A stretch of DNA of 64,000 nucleotides from Nocardioides sp. cx-173 (GCF_021117365.1 NZ_CP088262.1:3970501-4034500), one strand, 5' to 3'. Shown: positions 51,498 through 61,042, counted from the first letter of the stretch. A program made the numbers and translations. The notes: generated by a model from the letters alone, not told the origin.

Positions 51498-53687
51498 ATG
51501 CCCCAGTTCCCCCGCGTCGGCGACCTCTTCGGTCGCTACCGCATCGACGCCCAGATCGGACAGGGCGGCATGGGCGTCGTGTTCGCGGCGACGGACACCG
51601 CCTTCGACCGGCGGGTCGCGCTCAAGGTGGTCTCGGCCGCGCTCGGCGGCTCCGCGGAGTTCCTGGCCCGCTTCGAGCGGGAGGCCTCGCTGCTGGCGCG
51701 GCTCAACTCGCCCCACGTCATCGCGATCTTCGACTACGGCGAGCAGGACGGCTGCCCCTATCTCGCCACCCAGTACGTCGGCGGCGGCGACCTCGGGGCG
51801 CTGCTCGCGGCCCGCGGCCCGATGCCGCCTCGGCTCGCGGCCCAGGTGTGCGCCCAGGTGGCCGACGCCCTCTCCGACGCCCACCACGCCGGCGTGGTGC
51901 ACCGCGACGTCAAGCCCACCAACGTGCTGCTGCGCGACGCCGACACTGCCGAGCTGCACGCCTACCTCTGCGACTTCGGGATCGCCCGCACCGACAGCGA
52001 GGGGCTCACCGCGCCCGGCTCGGTATCCGGCACGTGGAGCTACCTGGCACCCGAGTGCGGTGCCGGCGCCCCGGGCACGGTCTCCTCCGACCTCTACGCG
52101 CTGGGCTGCCTGTACTGGGCGACGCTGACCGGCCAGCCGCCGTTTCGCGGGAGCGACGTCGAGATCGCCATCGCCCACCAGAACGCCCCGATCCCCCAGC
52201 TGGCGGGCGACGACCCCTTCGTCCGCCACGCCAACGCGATCCTCGCCAACACGCTGGCGAAGGACCCCCGCGCCCGCTACGACACCGCCGACGCGCTGCG
52301 CACGGACCTGCTCTCCGCGGCGTCGATCCCGACCAGCGGCGTCCGGCCGCTGCCCGCCGGCCCGACGGTGCCGCCGGGCGGTGCCGCGCCGACCGCCTTC
52401 CCGTCGGGCGGACGCGTGTCGCTGGGCTCGCTGCCCCGTGCCGCGGCGACGACCGCGGGCGCGCCGCGCCGACGGCGTACGGCGCTCACGGTGCTGCTCT
52501 CCTCACTCGCGGTCCTCGCCGTCGCGGGTGGCGTGGTGGCCGTGACCATGCCCGGCGACGGCGACCAGGACCCCACCGGGGGCTCGACCTCCTCCTCGGA
52601 GCCCACCGCGAGCGAGCCCGCCCCCAGCGAGCCGCCGGCTCCCGAGGTGGTGGGTCCGGTCACCGGTGACATGGACGGCGACGGCTACGCCGATCTGGTC
52701 GCCAGCTTCTACGTCGAGGAGACGAAGAAGAAGCCGAGCCACGACCGCGTCGGCACGTGGCACTCCGACGGGAGCACGCTGGTGCCGGCCGGGGACAAGC
52801 AGGAGCCGCGCCTGAAGGACCGCACCGCCCTGGAGCAGGTCCTCGGTGACTTCGATGGCGACGACGAGCTCGAGCTGGTCCAGGTGAGGTTCCCGACCCG
52901 CGGCGCGCTCACGGTCACCGCCGAGCTCTCCGGGGGGACGTCCGTGAACCAGCCGATGAGCCGGCCGGACCAGGCCCGGGCGCTGACCGCCCACGCCGGC
53001 GACGCAGACGGCGACGGGGCCGACGACCTGCTGCTGGTGAACTGGGGCCAGGACATGAAGCGGATGGAGGTGTGGGTGGCCACCTCCGACGGCTCCAGCT
53101 TCGGCGAGCCGGCCCTGGGCGGCACGGTGCCGTTCGGCTACGAGCAGGGATCCCTGGAGACCGGGGACTTCGACGGTGACGGGATCGTCGACGTGGGCGT
53201 GCTGATGACGCCGTCGTACTCAGCGACGCGCTCGACGCTGCACACCTACCTGGGCCGGCCGGACGGCACCTTCGTCGAGCGGGGGAGGCCGCTGACCTTC
53301 GAGAGCGCCATCGGTCACTACTTCCTCTCCGCGGACGTCGACGGCGACGAGGACGCCGAGCTGGTGGTCGGGCTCAACCGCACCGAGTTCGTGGAGCTCC
53401 TCGTCGCCGACCACGGGCCGGGCGGCCCGCAGCGACCGCGTCCGTGGGGGCTGATCCAGCTCCCCAGCGCCGACTTCTTCTCCTCCGACCTGACCGTCGG
53501 CGACTACGACGGCGACGGTCGCGACGACGTGGCCAGCATCGGGCCGACGAAGACCAAGGGGCGCGCGTCGCTGCAGGTGGCGCTCTCGAAGGGCAAGCGC
53601 TTCGCGACCACGACCGAATGGGGCACCTGGGCGATCGAGCTCGGCGAGTCCTACAGCGTCGAGCTGCTCGGGAGCACCTTCCCGTGA
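51498..53687 (+). CDS. receptor-type Ser/Thr protein kinase with external VCBS/FG-GAP beta-propeller
   Basis: This 729-residue protein has a cytosolic PknB-type kinase at residues 13-275: glycine loop IGQGGMGVVF, Lys 43, HRDVKPTN (Asp 137), DFG at 159-161 and a GTWSYLAPE activation end. A linker with GAPRRRR precedes a single membrane helix (about 328-350). A Ser/Pro/Glu-rich spacer follows. The outer part (about 375-729) has six calcium-type motifs: DMDGDGYAD, DFDGDDELE, DADGDGADD, DFDGDGIVD, DVDGDEDAE, DYDGDGRDD. They mark an integrin-like propeller. PASTA or NHL sensors are more usual in such kinases. It overlaps the next, similar gene by GTGA. Confidence 0.92.
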   Translation: MPQFPRVGDLFGRYRIDAQIGQGGMGVVFAATDTAFDRRVALKVVSAALGGSAEFLARFEREASLLARLNSPHVIAIFDYGEQDGCPYLATQYVGGGDLGALLAARGPMPPRLAAQVCAQVADALSDAHHAGVVHRDVKPTNVLLRDADTAELHAYLCDFGIARTDSEGLTAPGSVSGTWSYLAPECGAGAPGTVSSDLYALGCLYWATLTGQPPFRGSDVEIAIAHQNAPIPQLAGDDPFVRHANAILANTLAKDPRARYDTADALRTDLLSAASIPTSGVRPLPAGPTVPPGGAAPTAFPSGGRVSLGSLPRAAATTAGAPRRRRTALTVLLSSLAVLAVAGGVVAVTMPGDGDQDPTGGSTSSSEPTASEPAPSEPPAPEVVGPVTGDMDGDGYADLVASFYVEETKKKPSHDRVGTWHSDGSTLVPAGDKQEPRLKDRTALEQVLGDFDGDDELELVQVRFPTRGALTVTAELSGGTSVNQPMSRPDQARALTAHAGDADGDGADDLLLVNWGQDMKRMEVWVATSDGSSFGEPALGGTVPFGYEQGSLETGDFDGDGIVDVGVLMTPSYSATRSTLHTYLGRPDGTFVERGRPLTFESAIGHYFLSADVDGDEDAELVVGLNRTEFVELLVADHGPGGPQRPRPWGLIQLPSADFFSSDLTVGDYDGDGRDDVASIGPTKTKGRASLQVALSKGKRFATTTEWGTWAIELGESYSVELLGSTFP

Positions 53688-55726
53688 CCACGCCGTCCGG
53701 ATCCCCGCCTCCTGGCGGCGGCCGCCCGCCGCGCGTCGGCGAGGTGATCGGCCACTACCGCGTCGACAGCGTGCTCGGCGTGGGTGGCATGGGCATGGTC
53801 TTCTCCGCCACCGACCTGCGACTCAACCGCCAGGTCGCACTCAAGGTGATGCTCGGCCACGTCGGCACCTCGCCGGAGTTCCGGCAGCGGTTCCAGCGCG
53901 AGGCGTCGGTCCTGGCCAAGCTGGACTCGCCTCACGTGGTCGCCATCTACGACCACGGCGAGCAGGACGGCTGGCCGTTCATCGTCACCCAGTACGCCGC
54001 CGGCGGCGATCTCGGGCGGCTCATCCGGGCGCGGGGTCCGCTCCCGCCGCCCCTCGCCTTCCGGGCCTGCGCCCAGGTGGCCGACGCGCTCTCCGCCGCG
54101 CACGCCGTCGGAGTCATCCACCGGGACGTGAAGCCCGCCAACGTGCTGCTGCGCGACGAGCGCACCGACCGACTCCACGTCTATCTCTGCGACTTCGGGG
54201 TGGCGCACACCGAGGGTGCCGGGCTCACCACGCCCGGCGCCGTCGCCGGCACCTGGAACTACCTCGCACCGGAGCGGGCGGCCGGTCAGCCGGGCGGCCC
54301 GGCCAGCGACGTGTACGCCGTCGGGTGCCTGCTCTACGAGTGCCTCACCGGCCGACCGCCGTACACGGGGGCCGACGTGGCCGTCGCGATGGCGCACCTG
54401 CAGCAGCCGGTGCCGCAGCTGCCCGGCAGCGACGAGCTCACCGTGCGGATCAACCAGGTGCTCGCGGGCGCGCTGGCCAAGGATCCCGCCGAGCGCTACC
54501 CCACCGCGCGTGCCCTGCGCGACGCCCTGCGCGAGCTGGGCGGCGGCCTCACGCCCTCGACGCCGACCTCCCCGCCGCTCGTGCTGGGCCGGCGACGGCG
54601 GCGGCGCCGGGCGGCGCTCGCCAGCGGCGTGGCCGCCGTGCTGGTCCTGGGCGGTGTGGCCGCGGGGGTCCTGCTCACCTCCGGCGCGGACGACCCGGGA
54701 CGGGACCCGGAGCCGACCACCGGCACCGGCGACCCGGCGCCGACCGGCACGCCGGTTCCCGACCCGCCGGAGCAGGCGGTGACCGGCGACCTCGACCACG
54801 ACGGGCTCGGCGACCTCGCGGCCCAGTCCCACGAGGGCGCCTGGCTGCTGCGCTCCGACGGCACCGGGCTCGGCGCGCCGAAGGCGATGGGCGACGTGAC
54901 CTACCCGGCGCTGAGCGGCGACGTGGACGGCGATGGCCGCCTCGATGTCGTCACGACCAACGGGGAGCCACCTGCGACCAGCGTGACCGTGCGGCTCGCG
55001 TCCGGTGCGAGCCCGGCGTCACTGGTGCGGAGCCCCGCGTTCGGCGACCTCTACGCCGACACCGTGCGGTTCCTCGCCGACGTCGACGGCGACCGACGCG
55101 CCGACCTGGGCCTGGTGCGGGTCGGCGTGGGGCGCCTGGTCGTCACCGTGGCCAAGGCGCGCGCCGACGGCACCTTCGGCCGCGCCCGAGGATGGCTGGA
55201 CAGACCGGCGACCACCTCGTTGGGGTCGGCCGACAACGAGTTCGCCGTCGGCGACGTGGACGGCGACAAGATGGCCGACCTGATCCACATCGAGGCGCTC
55301 GACGACCAGCCCGTGCGGCTCCACGTGCTGAGGTCCACCGGCTCCGAGCTCGCCCCCGAGGAGCCGACGCGTATCCCCCAGGAGAACGCGTACCTGACCT
55401 GGCAGGCCGGTGACTTCGACGGCGACGGGGCGACCGAGATGGTGAGCCTCGACTACGGGCCGGAGGCCGTCGTGTGGAAGTGGGAGAGCGGCCGGTTCAC
55501 CCCCGAGACCTGGCTCGCGCGGGGGGAGCCCACCTCCTCCGTCTACCGCGCCGGCGTCAGCGACATCGACGGCGACGGGGACGACGACGTGGTGGTCGCG
55601 CAGTACGAACGCGGACTGGAGGTCCTCGAGTCCACCGGCAGCGGGTTCCGAGTCCTGCCCGGCTCGCAGCGCAGGGTGTCCGAGGAGAAGCTGAGTATCG
55701 GCCCGATCGGCCCGTTCGAGCCCTAG
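53684..55726 (+). CDS. second receptor-type Ser/Thr kinase with external beta-propeller
   Basis: This 680-residue paralogue of the previous protein has the same design: kinase at about 24-285 (GVGGMGMVF, Lys 54, HRDVKPAN, DFG near 170), a basic run GRRRRRRR, a membrane helix at about 311-333 and a Thr/Pro spacer. The outer propeller has DLDHDGLGD, DVDGDGRLD, DVDGDRRAD, DVDGDKMAD, DFDGDGATE and DIDGDGDDD. GTG 53684 overlaps the first gene's TGA, so both are made together, perhaps as a heterodimer. The kinase domains are much more alike than the outer parts, which points to duplication followed by divergence of what is sensed. Confidence 0.92.
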   Translation: MTTPSGSPPPGGGRPPRVGEVIGHYRVDSVLGVGGMGMVFSATDLRLNRQVALKVMLGHVGTSPEFRQRFQREASVLAKLDSPHVVAIYDHGEQDGWPFIVTQYAAGGDLGRLIRARGPLPPPLAFRACAQVADALSAAHAVGVIHRDVKPANVLLRDERTDRLHVYLCDFGVAHTEGAGLTTPGAVAGTWNYLAPERAAGQPGGPASDVYAVGCLLYECLTGRPPYTGADVAVAMAHLQQPVPQLPGSDELTVRINQVLAGALAKDPAERYPTARALRDALRELGGGLTPSTPTSPPLVLGRRRRRRRAALASGVAAVLVLGGVAAGVLLTSGADDPGRDPEPTTGTGDPAPTGTPVPDPPEQAVTGDLDHDGLGDLAAQSHEGAWLLRSDGTGLGAPKAMGDVTYPALSGDVDGDGRLDVVTTNGEPPATSVTVRLASGASPASLVRSPAFGDLYADTVRFLADVDGDRRADLGLVRVGVGRLVVTVAKARADGTFGRARGWLDRPATTSLGSADNEFAVGDVDGDKMADLIHIEALDDQPVRLHVLRSTGSELAPEEPTRIPQENAYLTWQAGDFDGDGATEMVSLDYGPEAVVWKWESGRFTPETWLARGEPTSSVYRAGVSDIDGDGDDDVVVAQYERGLEVLESTGSGFRVLPGSQRRVSEEKLSIGPIGPFEP

Positions 55727-55742
55727 CGAGCCGGCAGCCGGC

Positions 55743-57026
55743 TCAGAGGAGGTCGTGGACGACGATCGTCTGGTCGCGCTGGGGGCCGACCCCGATGACC
55801 GAGATCCGGGAGCCGGACATCGCCTCGACCGCCTTGACGTAGGCCTGCGCGTTGGCCGGGAGCTCCTCGAAGGTCCGGACATGGGAGATGTCCTCCCACC
55901 AGCCCGGGAACTCCTCGTAGATCGGCTTGGCGTGGTGGAAGTCGCTCTGGTTGACCGGCATCTCGTCGTGGCGCACGCCGTTGACGTCGTAGGCCACGCA
56001 GACGGGCACCTTCTCCAGGCCGGTGAGCACGTCGAGCTTGGTGAGCACGAAGTCGGTGACCCCGTTGACCCGGGCGGCGTAGCGGGCGATGACGGCGTCG
56101 TACCAGCCGCAGCGGCGAGCCCGCCCCGTGGTGACCCCGAACTCCGCGCCGACCTTGCTCAGGTGGGCGCCGTAGTCGTCGAACAGCTCGGTGGGGAACG
56201 GGCCCTCCCCGACGCGGGTCGTGTAGGCCTTCACGATCCCGACGACGCGGTCGAGCCGGCTCGGCGGGATGCCCGAGCCCGTGCACGCGCCGCCGGCGGT
56301 CGCCGAGCTCGACGTCACGAACGGGTAGGTGCCGTGGTCGACGTCCAGCAGCGTGGCCTGGCCACCCTCGAGCAGCACGGTCTCGCCGCGGTCGAGCGCC
56401 TCGTGGAGCAGCAGCCCGGTGTCGCAGACCATCGGCCGCAGCCGCTCGACGTACTCGAGCAGCTCCTCGACCACCGCGTCCACCTCGGGCGCGCGGCGGT
56501 TGTAGATCTTGGCCAGGATCTGGCCCTTGAGCTCCAGGGCCCCCTCGACCTTCTGACGCAGGATGTTCTCGTCGAAGAGGTCCTGCACGCGGATGCCGAT
56601 GCGGTTCATCTTGTCGGCGTACGTCGGTCCGATGCCGCGCCCCGTCGTGCCGAGGCGGCGCGAGCCGAGGAACCGCTCGGTGACCTTGTCGAGGCTGCGG
56701 TTGTAGCTGGCGATGACGTGCGCGTTGGCGCTGACCTTGAGCTTGCTGACGTCGACCCCCCGCGCGGTGAGCGCGTCGAGCTCCTCGAACAGCACCTCGA
56801 TGTCGACGACGACGCCGTTGCCGATGACCGGCGTGCAGTTGGGGCTCAGGATCCCGCTGGGCAGCAGGTGCAGCGCGTACTTCTCCTCGCCGATGACCAC
56901 GGTGTGCCCGGCGTTGTTGCCGCCGTTGAACTTCACGACATGGTCGACGCGGCTTCCGAGCAGGTCGGTCGCCTTGCCCTTGCCTTCGTCGCCCCACTGG
57001 GCGCCGATGATGGCGATGGCGGGCAT
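55743..57026 (-). CDS. purA: adenylosuccinate synthetase
   Basis: A 427-residue enzyme making adenylosuccinate from IMP, aspartate and GTP. The GTP loop is [11 protein letters not shown] near residue 8; [14 protein letters not shown] (near 35), the [17 protein letters not shown]/Asp site near 128, and the TKLD guanine site near 328 are present. ATG 57026 has GAGGAG upstream. Unlike other pur genes here it has a leader of about 57 bases that begins with a GC-rich hairpin followed by TTTT. It is convergent with the second kinase and stands alone. Confidence 0.97.
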   Translation of the reverse strand: MPAIAIIGAQWGDEGKGKATDLLGSRVDHVVKFNGGNNAGHTVVIGEEKYALHLLPSGILSPNCTPVIGNGVVVDIEVLFEELDALTARGVDVSKLKVSANAHVIASYNRSLDKVTERFLGSRRLGTTGRGIGPTYADKMNRIGIRVQDLFDENILRQKVEGALELKGQILAKIYNRRAPEVDAVVEELLEYVERLRPMVCDTGLLLHEALDRGETVLLEGGQATLLDVDHGTYPFVTSSSATAGGACTGSGIPPSRLDRVVGIVKAYTTRVGEGPFPTELFDDYGAHLSKVGAEFGVTTGRARRCGWYDAVIARYAARVNGVTDFVLTKLDVLTGLEKVPVCVAYDVNGVRHDEMPVNQSDFHHAKPIYEEFPGWWEDISHVRTFEELPANAQAYVKAVEAMSGSRISVIGVGPQRDQTIVVHDLL

Positions 57027-57050
57027 GTGCACTCCTCGTGGTGAAACGAC

Positions 57051-57096
57051 AAAACCCCGGGGCAACAGCGACCGGGGCTCTTGCGGCGTCACGCTA
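57051..57096 (-). promoter_or_regulatory. purA promoter and 5' leader hairpin (possible attenuator)
   Basis: TAGCGT (57091-57096, minus) is a -10 box placing the start of transcription near 57084. The leader then folds: CCCCGG (57077-57072) pairs with CCGGGG (57060-57055), followed at once by TTTT (57054-57051), 25 bases before the coding start. Stem plus U-run is terminator-like. Confidence 0.5.
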
Positions 57097-57148
57097 CCAA
57101 AGCGCGGCGCCCGACGCTCAATCGTGCCTGGGTTAGGGTCCGGTTGCG

Positions 57149-58066
57149 ATGGACCCACTCCTGGTGATCACCAACAGCGACGCCGGCACCGCCGACGACG
57201 AGACGCTGCAGCGCGCCCTGGCCGTGCTCCGCGAGCACACCTCGGTGGAGGTCCAGGGGACCTCCAACCCCGGAGAGCTGGACGGCGTGCTGCACCGCGC
57301 CGGCTCCCGGCGGATCGTGGTGGCCGGTGGTGACGGCAGCCTGCACGCCGTCGTCGCCGCGCTCCACCGCCGCCACGACCTCGACAAGGCGGTGCTCGGG
57401 CTGCTGCCGCTCGGCACCGGCAACGACTTCGCCCGCGGCGTCGGGATCCCGCTCGACGTCGAGGAGGCGGCGACGGTGCTCGTGAAGGGGCAGGTCACCC
57501 CGATGGACCTGATCGTCGACGAGGTCGGGCAGGTGGTGGTCAACAGCGTCCACGTCGGGGCCGGCGCCAACGCCAGCCGCCGCGGGCACCGCTGGAAGGG
57601 CCGCCTGCACTCGGTCGGCGTCGGCAAGGTCAACCTCGGCCGGCTCGGCTACCCCCTGGGCGCGCTGCTCACCGCGTGGAACCCGCCCGTCCTGCGCCTG
57701 CACGTCGAGGTCGACGGGGTCGTGGTCAACGACCTGGACACCCGGGTGCTCATGGTCGCGCTCGGCAACGGCTCCTCCGTGGGCGGCGGGACCGAGCTCA
57801 CCCCCGGCGCCGACCCCGCCGACGGCCGGATCGACGTGATGGTCTCCCGCGCGACCGGGCCGTTCGCGCGGTGGCGGTTCGCCGCCCGGCTGGGTCTGGG
57901 GACCCACGAGGAGGCCGACGAGGTCAGTGCCCTGCGGGGCCGCGAGGTGTCGGTGAGCGGCGAGCAGTTCTGGATCAGCGCCGACGGCGAGATCTCCGGG
58001 CCCGAGCGGCACCGCACCTGGCACATCGAGCCGGCCGCCTACTCGATGGTCCTGCCCACCGGCTGA
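57149..58066 (+). CDS. diacylglycerol/lipid kinase family protein
   Basis: A 305-residue kinase of the DAGK catalytic family. [16 protein letters not shown] (nucleotide loop, near residue 52), [17 protein letters not shown] (near 87) and a late GNGSSVGGG with acidic residues (near 203) are intact. It probably phosphorylates a lipid at the membrane surface, such as diacylglycerol or a sphingosine-like base. Length is near that of YegS and DgkB. A TAGGGT box nine bases before ATG 57149 suggests a very short leader. It is followed 28 bases later by the lysyl-tRNA synthetase gene. Confidence 0.88.
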   Translation: MDPLLVITNSDAGTADDETLQRALAVLREHTSVEVQGTSNPGELDGVLHRAGSRRIVVAGGDGSLHAVVAALHRRHDLDKAVLGLLPLGTGNDFARGVGIPLDVEEAATVLVKGQVTPMDLIVDEVGQVVVNSVHVGAGANASRRGHRWKGRLHSVGVGKVNLGRLGYPLGALLTAWNPPVLRLHVEVDGVVVNDLDTRVLMVALGNGSSVGGGTELTPGADPADGRIDVMVSRATGPFARWRFAARLGLGTHEEADEVSALRGREVSVSGEQFWISADGEISGPERHRTWHIEPAAYSMVLPTG

Positions 58067-58080
58067 GCCCGGCGGACGGG

Positions 58081-58086
58081 TAGCGT
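58081..58086 (+). promoter_or_regulatory. -10 box of leaderless lysyl-tRNA synthetase gene
   Basis: TAGCGT eight bases before GTG 58095. This supports GTG 58095 over TTG 58086. Confidence 0.5.
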
Positions 58087-58094
58087 TGCCGCCT

Positions 58095-59780
58095 GTGGCA
58101 CGAGGCAAGCAGGGTCAGGGTGGCGATCCCGTCGACTGGGTGACGCGCGCCGCCGACGACGCGATCCGGCACGCCCGCCTCGAGGAGCGGCCGAGCGGAG
58201 CCGCGCGCATCACCTGCGCGTCCGGGATCAGCCCCTCCGGGCCCATCCACCTGGGCAACCTGCGCGAGTTCCTCACCGTGCACTTCGTGGCCGAGGAGAT
58301 CCGCCGCCGCGGCATCGAGGTCCGCCACCTGCACAGCTGGGACGACTACGACCGGTTCCGCAAGGTCCCGGTCGGGGTCGACCCCGCCTGGGCCGAGCAC
58401 ATCGGCCGCCCCCTGTCCGCCGTACCGGATCCGTCGGGCGAGTTCCCCTCGTGGGCCGAGCGCTTCAAGGCGCCGCTGCGCTCCGCGCTCGCCGAGATGG
58501 GCTGCGAGATGGAGGAGGTGTCGCAGACCGAGCGGTACGGCGCCGGCACCTACCGCTCGCAGATCCTGACCGCGGTCTCGCGCCGCGACGAGATCGAGGC
58601 GGTCATGGGCCGCTACCGCACCAAGGGGGCCCCGGCCGACGACGCCGACGAGGAGGCCGCGGCGGCCGACCACGGCTCGCTGGCGCGCTTCCCCTACCGG
58701 CCCTACTGCCGCGAGTGCGGCCGCGACACGGTCACCATCACCGGCTACGACGACGAGACCACCGACCTGTCCTACACCTGCGACTCGTGCGGTTTCGTGG
58801 GCGTCACCAACCTGGCCACGCAGGACGAGGGCAAGCTCGTCTGGAAGGTCGACTGGCCGATGCGCTGGGCCTTCGAGGGCGTCGACTTCGAGCCCGGCGG
58901 GGACGACCACGCGACGCCCGGCTCGTCGTACACGGTCGGCAAGGAGCTGGTGTCCACCATCTACGGCGGCCGCGCGCCCTCGTTCGTGGCGTACTCCTTC
59001 GTCGGGGTCGCCGGCATGGCCAAGATGTCCTCGTCCAAGGGCGGGGTCCCGACCGCGGCCGACGCGCTGCGGGTCCTCGAGGCCCCGATGCTGCGCTGGC
59101 TCTACGTCCGCCGCCAGCCCCGCCAGGTCTTCACGATCGACTTCGGACCCGAGGTCGTGCGCCTCTACGACGAGTGGGACGCGCTCGCGCGCAAGGCCGC
59201 CGACCCGGCCAAGCGCGACGGCGCGGTCCTGGCCTTTGAGCGCGCGTCCGCGACCGCGGCGGCCGGCACGCTGCCCACCTCGCCGGTGCCGGTGCCGTTC
59301 CGACTGCTCTCCTCCGTCGCCGACGTCACCGCCGGGTCCGCGTCGCTGATCTCGACCACCGTGGGCCGCCTCGGCTACCCGCACGAATCGGTGTCCGACC
59401 TCGAGCCCCGACTGTCGAAGGCGATGACCTGGATCCGGGAGTTCGTGCCCGCCGAGGACCGCACCACGGTGCGCTCGGTCCCGGACACGACTCGCCTCGC
59501 CGCGCTCACCGAGGACGAGCAGCGGTGGCTGGCCCAGCTCCTCGACCGGCTGCCCGACTCCTTCGACCAGGACGAGCTCACCACACTGATCTACGGCGTC
59601 CCCAAGCTCGGCCGCGGCCTCGACCTGGACGACCCGCCGACCGACGAGGTCAAGGCCGACCAGAAGGAGTTCTTCCGGCTGCTCTACCGGCTCCTGGTCG
59701 ACGCCGACCGCGGCCCCCGCCTCCCCACCCTCTTCGTCGCCCTCGGCCCGGACCGGGTCCGCGCGTTGCTGGGCGGCTGA
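58095..59780 (+). CDS. lysK: class I lysyl-tRNA synthetase
   Basis: A 561-residue lysyl-tRNA synthetase of class I, the type first known from archaea and spirochaetes and unrelated to the usual class II LysS. SGISPSGPIHLGNLREF (HIGH-type motif, near residue 42), a zinc-type CRECGRD and CDSCGF pair (near 201-233), and KMSSSKG (near 313) are intact. Catalysis joins lysine to tRNA-Lys. Class I forms occur in some actinobacteria beside or instead of class II; no class II gene is in this window. A family C hairpin begins six bases after the stop. Confidence 0.95.
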   Translation: MARGKQGQGGDPVDWVTRAADDAIRHARLEERPSGAARITCASGISPSGPIHLGNLREFLTVHFVAEEIRRRGIEVRHLHSWDDYDRFRKVPVGVDPAWAEHIGRPLSAVPDPSGEFPSWAERFKAPLRSALAEMGCEMEEVSQTERYGAGTYRSQILTAVSRRDEIEAVMGRYRTKGAPADDADEEAAAADHGSLARFPYRPYCRECGRDTVTITGYDDETTDLSYTCDSCGFVGVTNLATQDEGKLVWKVDWPMRWAFEGVDFEPGGDDHATPGSSYTVGKELVSTIYGGRAPSFVAYSFVGVAGMAKMSSSKGGVPTAADALRVLEAPMLRWLYVRRQPRQVFTIDFGPEVVRLYDEWDALARKAADPAKRDGAVLAFERASATAAAGTLPTSPVPVPFRLLSSVADVTAGSASLISTTVGRLGYPHESVSDLEPRLSKAMTWIREFVPAEDRTTVRSVPDTTRLAALTEDEQRWLAQLLDRLPDSFDQDELTTLIYGVPKLGRGLDLDDPPTDEVKADQKEFFRLLYRLLVDADRGPRLPTLFVALGPDRVRALLGG

Positions 59781-59786
59781 GGCTGG

Positions 59787-59860
59787 CTTGTAACTCACCG
59801 TTACGACCTCTTCCATGCCCTTACAAGGGTGTGCAAGAAGGTGTCACGGTGAGTTACAAG
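59787..59860 (+). repeat. Family C hairpin element, copy 1
   Basis: Perfect 15-base outer arms, CTTGTAACTCACCGT (59787-59801) and ACGGTGAGTTACAAG (59846-59860). The 44-base interior continues the stem with wobble pairs and ends in a CCCTTACAAGGG apex. It starts 6 bases after the lysyl-tRNA synthetase stop. It is AT-richer than its surroundings. Confidence 0.92.
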
Positions 59861-59949
59861 CCGAGCGACCTGCTCGGACCTGGGGCCGGCTATCCACAGG
59901 CGGGACAGCCGCGGTTTCAGAGCCTCCGTGTGCCGGGCACACCCGTTTC

Positions 59950-60963
59950 ATGCACCCGGACGTCTTGGCCACGATGGCGCGCAACCACGGCCTCATCACG
60001 CGTGCCCAGGCGCTCGACTGCGGCCTCTCCCCCACCGCCATCACCGCCCTGCTGCGCGAGGAGTGGGTGGCCGTGCGGCGCGGCGTGTACGCCGAGCGCG
60101 GTCGGTGGGAGTCGCTCGACGCCTACCGTGGGCGCCCCCGCCTCCAGACCCGCGCCGCCCTGCTGCACATGACGCGCGGATGGGTGCTGAGCCATGACTC
60201 CGCGGCCCACGAGCAGGGCCTCGACATCCTGACGCCGGAGCGAGCGTTCGTGCACGTGACCCGCCCCGGCCACACCAACGCGTGGACCAAGGCAGGCGTC
60301 AAGCACCACCTCGCCGGATTCTCCCCCGACCAGCTGGTGACCGTCGGCGATCTCCGCTGCCTCGACCTGGCCAGGACGTGCTGCGACATCGCCCGCGAGC
60401 GCGGCGTCCAGCACGGCGTACCCGCGATGGACAGCGCCCTGCGGCGCGGGGTCTCGCGCAGCGATCTTCTGGTGGCGAGCGCACCGATGGCGTACTGGCC
60501 CGGTGTGAAGGCGGTCCGTGCCTCCCTCGAACTGGCGGACGCCGGCGCGGAGTCGGTCGCCGAGAGCCTCGGCCGGCTGCTCGTGCGCGAGCTGGGCGTC
60601 GGCGCGGTCGAGACCCAGTTCCCGATCCTCCTGGAAGGCCGCACGCACTGGTGCGACCTGCGGGTGGGGCGTCACGTCTTCGAGGTGGATGGGCACCTCA
60701 AGTACCGCGGTGTCCACGAAGGCGGGCTGGCGGTTCGCCCGGACGAGGTCGTCTGGGCGGAGAAGAAGCGGGAACGGCTCATCCGCGCCGAGGGCCTCGG
60801 CGTCTCCCGGATCATCTGGGAGGACTACTGGGGAGAACGCCGAGTGCTGGCCCGTCGCCGCCTGCGCGCCGACTACGACGTCACGGTCGCCCGCTTCGGC
60901 ACCGCCCTGCCGCCACACCTGGAGCACTTCGCGCAGCAGATGCGGGGACGGCGACCGGCCTGA
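59950..60963 (+). CDS. AbiEi-like / DUF559-like protein between two hairpin elements
   Basis: This 337-residue protein starts with a winged helix of the AbiEi antitoxin type (MHPDVLATMARNHGLITRAQ, then GLSPTAITALLREEWVAVRR, then GVYAE). It has a middle part (VLSHDSAAHEQGLDILTPER) shared by many such actinobacterial proteins. The C-terminal third, WCDLRVGRHVFEVDGHLKYR, has the D...ExDG spacing of a DUF559/PD-(D/E)XK nuclease fold, and ends ISRIIWEDYW-like. No AbiEii toxin gene is next to it, so a two-part toxin system is unlikely. A DNA-acting role is possible. ATG 59950 is where the conserved start lies. Confidence 0.75.
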   Translation: MHPDVLATMARNHGLITRAQALDCGLSPTAITALLREEWVAVRRGVYAERGRWESLDAYRGRPRLQTRAALLHMTRGWVLSHDSAAHEQGLDILTPERAFVHVTRPGHTNAWTKAGVKHHLAGFSPDQLVTVGDLRCLDLARTCCDIARERGVQHGVPAMDSALRRGVSRSDLLVASAPMAYWPGVKAVRASLELADAGAESVAESLGRLLVRELGVGAVETQFPILLEGRTHWCDLRVGRHVFEVDGHLKYRGVHEGGLAVRPDEVVWAEKKRERLIRAEGLGVSRIIWEDYWGERRVLARRRLRADYDVTVARFGTALPPHLEHFAQQMRGRRPA

Positions 60964-60968
60964 GGCGG

Positions 60969-61042
60969 CTTGTAACTCACCGTGACGTCCTCTGTCATGC
61001 CCTTACAGGGGTGCGGTAGAGGTAGTAACGGTGAGTTACAAG
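60969..61042 (+). repeat. Family C hairpin element, copy 2
   Basis: Same length (74) and same 15-base arms as copy 1 (60969-60983 and 61028-61042). Interiors differ at many positions. It starts 5 bases after the AbiEi-like stop and ends 3 bases before the stop of the convergent DUF3151 gene. Confidence 0.92.

Noticed and set aside
57051..57077. Purine riboswitch before purA
   Set aside because: The leader is too short for the known purine, PreQ1 or guanidine aptamers and has only one simple stem.
59950..60963. An AbiEi/AbiEii toxin-antitoxin system
   Set aside because: No nucleotidyltransferase-type AbiEii gene lies on either side, and the protein has an added nuclease-like end.
59787..61042. 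Insertion sequence bounded by inverted repeats
   Set aside because: The enclosed protein is not a transposase, each boundary is itself a full hairpin, and no target-site duplication is seen.
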